A stretch of DNA of 17,052 bases. Source: an uncultured Clostridia bacterium (GTDB lineage: Bacteria > Bacillota > Clostridia > TANB77 > CAG-508). Where the stretch lies: positions 1 to 17,052 of the forward strand of contig CAKOXG010000025.1 of the NCBI GenBank assembly GCA_934130025.1, written 5' to 3'. Of this stretch, positions 16,993 through 17,052 are shown in pieces; positions within the stretch are counted from its first letter, which is position 1; each line of letters opens with the position of its first letter. The position numbers and the translations under genes were made by a program. A model generated the notes under the pieces. The model did no database searches. It was not told the origin of the DNA and saw only the letters and a list, made by a program, of their open reading frames with translations.

Positions 16993-17052
16993 GAGGTTTG
17001 ACCGGTTTTTGTGGTTTTGTGAAAATTAGAGTTTTTGTTGGTATTTCAGTAT

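Overview
The window looks like a chromosomal segment from an anaerobic, low-G+C, Gram-positive bacterium of the Clostridia type. The reasons are the strong A+T bias, GGAGG-type ribosome binding sites, canonical sigma-A promoters, an oxygen-sensitive class III ribonucleotide reductase, and two very large exported wall proteins with Gram-positive C-terminal sorting-like tails. The species cannot be named from the sequence; an uncultured gut clostridium would fit. All five protein genes lie on the minus strand, so transcription runs from right to left.

Right to left: the far right (16948-16992) holds the 3' 45 nt of an initiator tRNA (tRNA-fMet, anticodon CAT), followed at once by a strong intrinsic terminator. 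The 5' half of the tRNA is absent. This is the pattern left at the distal end of an element integrated into a tRNA gene; the element itself would lie to the right, outside the window. Next comes a sigma-A promoter driving a two-gene operon (16527 to 5854) for a 1658-residue and a 1892-residue surface protein. Both have signal peptides, SdrD_B-like and DUF11-like beta-domains, a shared short module, and a terminal membrane helix with a basic tail. The second also has a possible N-terminal thioester (Cys-Gln) adhesin domain and a variant sortase-like motif, LPPFG. The operon ends at a long hairpin terminator.

After an A/T-only spacer comes nrdD-nrdG (5352 to 2534), encoding the anaerobic ribonucleoside-triphosphate reductase and its radical-SAM activase. 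It has a near-perfect promoter upstream and a GAAA-loop terminator downstream. The left end is the first 669 codons of rpoB (RNA polymerase beta subunit), starting at TTG. It is preceded by a long leader with two tandem promoters and a terminator-like hairpin overlapping the second one. rplJ and rplL, which usually precede rpoB, are not here.

Functionally there are three transcription units: a wall-adhesin operon, anaerobic dNTP synthesis, and core transcription. No sortase, transposase, integrase, CRISPR array or recognised riboswitch is visible.
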